Shown here: piece by piece, positions 61,879 through 64,000 of the stretch
Layout of the letters: each line of letters begins with the position of its first letter
Position numbering within the stretch: position 1 is the stretch's first letter
Source: Paenibacillus spiritus
GTDB lineage: Bacteria; Bacillota; Bacilli; Paenibacillales; Paenibacillaceae
Length of the DNA stretch: 64,000 nt
Reading direction: 5' to 3'
Assembly (NCBI RefSeq): GCF_008710135.1
Contig: NZ_VYKK01000008.1
Location: 124,001-188,000, forward strand
Program-made: the position numbers and the translations under genes
The notes under the pieces: generated by a model
The model's database searches: none
The model's input: only the letters and a program-made list of their open reading frames with translations
What the model was told of the DNA's origin: nothing

Positions 61879-62707
61879 CGGCATCCCCTCCCGGGGCCGG
61901 CAGCTTCTCCGCTTCTCCGCCCGTCAGCGGCAGCCGGTACCACTCGCGGCCGCTGCTGAAGTAAATGTCATCCCCGTCCAGATGCAGATAATCGGCGCTG
62001 TCGCCGCTGATCCGAATGCCGGTTCCCGCCGCCGGGTCCACCCGGTACAGGCTGCTCCGGTTGCGCCGGTTGGCGCAGTACAGATAGCGTCCGTCCGTAT
62101 TGATCGAGGCCGCCGCAATACCGCCTACCGCAGAGGTCTCCCCGCTGTCCAGATCGAGCAGCGTCAGCGCGAATTCCCGTTCCCTGTCCGCATAGGCCAC
62201 CTTCCGGCCCGCCTGGATCATCCGCCCGGTGACGGCCGGGCTGACCGTCTCGGCCCGGCCTCCCCCGGCCAGAACCCGCTTGATTCCGAGCGGAGTCGAA
62301 TAGAGCACCGACTCATCATCCAGCAGGAGGAACCCTCCGGCCCTGTCTTCGGACAGCCTGCGGTCATGCCGCCCGTCTTCGGAGCAGCAGCAGAGACTTC
62401 CGTCCCGCTCATCGAGATAATAGATGAGCCCGCCGCGGACCACCGGCTGCGCGCACGGCTTGTCCAGCACCAGCACATCCCCGCGCGCGGCGGAGACGGA
62501 ACGGTACAGCCGGTTCCCTCTGCGCTGGTCGCTGTACAGGATGCCGGATTCCCCTTCGTTCATGAACCACATCAGGCTGTCCGTGAACAGGTCGAAGCCG
62601 GTCCCGTTATGAATCAGATAAGTGCCGGAGTAGGTCTTGATATCGGTGACAAGCAGCTGGTCTCCGTCTCTGTGAACCAGTCCTCCGTTGTACAGGTTGC
62701 CGTTCAT
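61868..62707 (-). CDS. Beta-propeller-like protein (DUF5050-type) of the T7SS locus
   Basis: 279 residues without signal peptide or membrane helix. Repeats of about 40 residues contain Y/L-Y strands with Asp/Gly turns (GLIYYLDERDGSLCCCSEDG; GRYLYCANRRNRSSLYRVDP; DYLHLDGDDIYFSSGREWYR), as in DUF5050 propellers. It lies between the yukD-like gene (12 bases) and essC (short overlap), where B. subtilis has yukC/essB. It is not homologous to EssB by eye. A cytoplasmic adaptor role is possible. Confidence 0.75.
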   Translation of the reverse strand: MNGNLYNGGLVHRDGDQLLVTDIKTYSGTYLIHNGTGFDLFTDSLMWFMNEGESGILYSDQRRGNRLYRSVSAARGDVLVLDKPCAQPVVRGGLIYYLDERDGSLCCCSEDGRHDRRLSEDRAGGFLLLDDESVLYSTPLGIKRVLAGGGRAETVSPAVTGRMIQAGRKVAYADREREFALTLLDLDSGETSAVGGIAAASINTDGRYLYCANRRNRSSLYRVDPAAGTGIRISGDSADYLHLDGDDIYFSSGREWYRLPLTGGEAEKLPAPGGDADAD

Positions 62708-62719
62708 GCAATCGCTCCT

Positions 62720-62953
62720 TCATGAAATGACGGTCAGCAGGGCTCCGTGGCAGACGCCTTGTTCCCCCAGTGTCTTGGCGCTCTGCAGAATCCGTCCAAG
62801 CGGTTCGGCCTGCAGCCGCGTCTGCGGCCCCTTGCGGAGCTGAAGCGCTTCCTCCAGCATATCCAGCAGATCGCCGACCGGCACGAACGCCGGCACCTTC
62901 AGATCCGCCTGCCTGCCGTCCGCCGTCTGCAGAGTAATCATGATATAGTCCAC
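62720..62953 (-). CDS. Ubiquitin-like T7SS protein (YukD/EsaB type)
   Basis: 77 residues with the beta-grasp pattern: ITLQTADGRQADLKVPAFVP, a helix VGDLLDMLEEALQL, and the ending ILQSAKTLGEQGVCHGALLT, where Gly-x-x-x-G-x-x-L-x-V is typical of YukD. The C-terminal di-Gly is absent, so it is not a modifier. YukD/EsaB is required for T7 secretion in Bacillus and Staphylococcus. The start is GTG 62953 after GGGAGAG; ATG 62941 is an alternative. Confidence 0.9.
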   Translation of the reverse strand: MDYIMITLQTADGRQADLKVPAFVPVGDLLDMLEEALQLRKGPQTRLQAEPLGRILQSAKTLGEQGVCHGALLTVIS

Positions 62954-62975
62954 GAATGACTCTCCCTTAAGTGAT

Positions 62976-63470
62976 CTAGTTGCGGACCGAGAGCAGATAG
63001 GTCCGTTCGCTGACCAGCTTGTAGTCGCCGGGACTGCCTGCGGCTTCGGCCAGCTTCAGGTACTTGGTCTTGTACAGGTATTTGGACTCCGCGCAGACGT
63101 GAACCCGGGTGACGATCCGGTTCCGGGAATCCGTCGATTCGTCGAATTCAAACCGGACCGTGAACGGATGGAACCGTTCTTTCTCCGAACGGAACGTCAC
63201 CTCGTCGCCGCTGCTGCCCGACACCCGCAGATGCAGCGCATCTCCGAAAGCTTCGGCAAAATACGCCTTGAACCGGTCCTCGTCCACCCGGGCATCCAGA
63301 TCCCGCATCAGCTCATCCTCGAGGCTCCGGTCCCTCGCCGCCCGCAGCGCGTTCGAGACTGCGGAGCTGACCGTCACCTTCTCCCTGAACACATTGGCGA
63401 ATTCCACCAGCGGCTCAATGACAATGGACGCCATAACGACGACGAGAATAGCGATCGCAATATTTCTCAC
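62976..63470 (-). CDS. Pilin-like single-pass protein
   Basis: 164 residues. A hydrophobic N-terminus without preceding basic stretch (IAIAILVVVMASIVIEPLVE) begins a long helix, and a beta-rich domain follows (VTFRSEKERFHPFTVRFEFD; TRVHVCAESKYLYKTKYLKL). This resembles minor pilins or TadE/DUF4320-type proteins. It lies directly upstream of the yukD-like gene in the same orientation. There is no lipobox. The role is unknown; linkage suggests an envelope part of the secretion system. Confidence 0.65.
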   Translation of the reverse strand: MRNIAIAILVVVMASIVIEPLVEFANVFREKVTVSSAVSNALRAARDRSLEDELMRDLDARVDEDRFKAYFAEAFGDALHLRVSGSSGDEVTFRSEKERFHPFTVRFEFDESTDSRNRIVTRVHVCAESKYLYKTKYLKLAEAAGSPGDYKLVSERTYLLSVRN

Positions 63471-63485
63471 TGGCTCCCCTTCCCA

Positions 63486-63965
63486 TCAGTCCCTATAGTA
63501 ATCCAGATCCTTGTAATGCTTCAGGCCCGTGGTCGACATCTTGAAGGAGACGGGATATTCCCGTTCCAGCTTCTTGCCCCACAAGGTGACCGTGAACGGA
63601 TAGACCGCACGGATCTCCACCTCCAGCGGCTCCCCCCGCTGCAGGTACGGCTTGTCGCTCTCGGCGCTGTCGTAATAGACCGTCTCGTCGTCGTCCCCGA
63701 TGGCGCTGCGTCCGTCCGCATTCGTGATCCGAATCTCGATGTCGTCCGCCTTGTCCCGGTAGACCGGACGTTCCTGGAGCCGGTCCAGCGCCTCTTCATA
63801 GTAGCTTTCCTTCATATAATTATCTCCGGCTACAACCTGGGAGACGTTATAGGTCTCGGTAATCAGCGTTAAATACCATGGGAAGAAATAGGCCAGATTC
63901 AGCAGAAGCAGAATCGCGACCGAGGATAGAATCACGCCGAGCACGCCTTTCGCAACACCACGCAT
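63486..63965 (-). CDS. Pilin-like single-pass protein
   Basis: 159 residues from ATG 63965 (CGGAGG six bases upstream). An N-terminal helix (VLGVILSSVAILLLLNLAYF) precedes an acidic, Tyr-rich outer domain (YYEEALDRLQERPVYRDKAD; YPFTVTLWGKKLEREYPVSF). Size and shape are similar to the next gene downstream, 15 bases away, and to TadE-like pseudopilins. The two may form a pair. No enzymatic motif is seen. Confidence 0.65.
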   Translation of the reverse strand: MRGVAKGVLGVILSSVAILLLLNLAYFFPWYLTLITETYNVSQVVAGDNYMKESYYEEALDRLQERPVYRDKADDIEIRITNADGRSAIGDDDETVYYDSAESDKPYLQRGEPLEVEIRAVYPFTVTLWGKKLEREYPVSFKMSTTGLKHYKDLDYYRD

Positions 63966-63978
63966 CGCCAGCCTCCGG

Positions 63979-64000
63979 TCAGGTCGTCATATTCTCAATC
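63979..64000 (-). CDS. C-terminal end of an upstream gene (partial)
   Basis: An open frame enters from the right edge and ends IENMTT-stop (TGA at 63979-63981), 13 bases before the next start, with that gene's ribosome site in the gap. This is the spacing of an operon, so the locus continues beyond the window. Too little is visible to name it. Confidence 0.35.

Overview
The window looks like chromosomal DNA of a spore-forming Firmicute of the Paenibacillus type. Supporting signs are the moderately high GC, strong AGGAGG-type ribosome binding sites, frequent GTG and TTG starts, an S-layer-anchored exoenzyme, a gerA-type germination operon, a spoVA operon, the yqeG-yqeM operon, intracellular arabinan-degrading enzymes fed by an ABC importer, and a type VII secretion locus. 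I found no tRNA, rRNA, insertion sequence, prophage or CRISPR array. Most genes lie on the minus strand.

Layout. 1-4020 holds a very large secreted nucleotidase with two catalytic modules and the start of an SLH anchor. 4332-7913 holds an asparaginase, an aminotransferase and a MerR regulator with a clear operator. 8038-13053 is a minus-strand sugar-oxidation operon (AraC, Gfo/Idh, ThuA, sugar isomerase, Gfo/Idh). 13103-17214 is a germinant receptor operon (A, C, small D-like subunit, B). 17289-20152 holds a YhgE/Pip-type membrane protein and a small secreted protein. 20286-29112 is an arabino-oligosaccharide locus (GH51, binding protein, two permeases, GH51, GH43) with a divergent ArsR-type regulator and a CcpA-like site. 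29196-40023 is a long, tightly coupled operon (MoxR, DUF58, transglutaminase, YqeG, YqeH, AroE, YhbY, NadD, YqeK, RsfS, CvfB, YqeM) plus a 52-residue protein. 40202-42280 is spoVAC-AD-AE and a small membrane protein. 42480-48479 holds mixed single genes (M42 peptidase, aldo/keto reductase, secreted GH53 galactanase, His/Gly-rich membrane protein, VOC protein, ZIP transporter, a Gre-like protein preceded by a 24-residue ORF).

48578-64000 is the most interesting part: a minus-strand type VII secretion locus. From upstream to downstream it has two pilin-like single-pass proteins, a YukD-like ubiquitin fold, a beta-propeller-like protein, an EssC/EccC ATPase without FHA domains, two WXG-type small proteins, a catalytically dead lipase homologue, a lipoprotein, an active-looking lipase with a helical C-terminal half, a stalk-domain protein, a 919-residue secreted protein and a second copy of the lipoprotein. 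The lipase resembles the reverse-arranged T7 lipase TslA of Staphylococcus aureus, and the paired lipoproteins are candidate immunity proteins. The dead lipase homologue and the duplicated lipoprotein are what I would examine first.

All calls come from reading the sequence and translations by eye. No database search or structure prediction was run.
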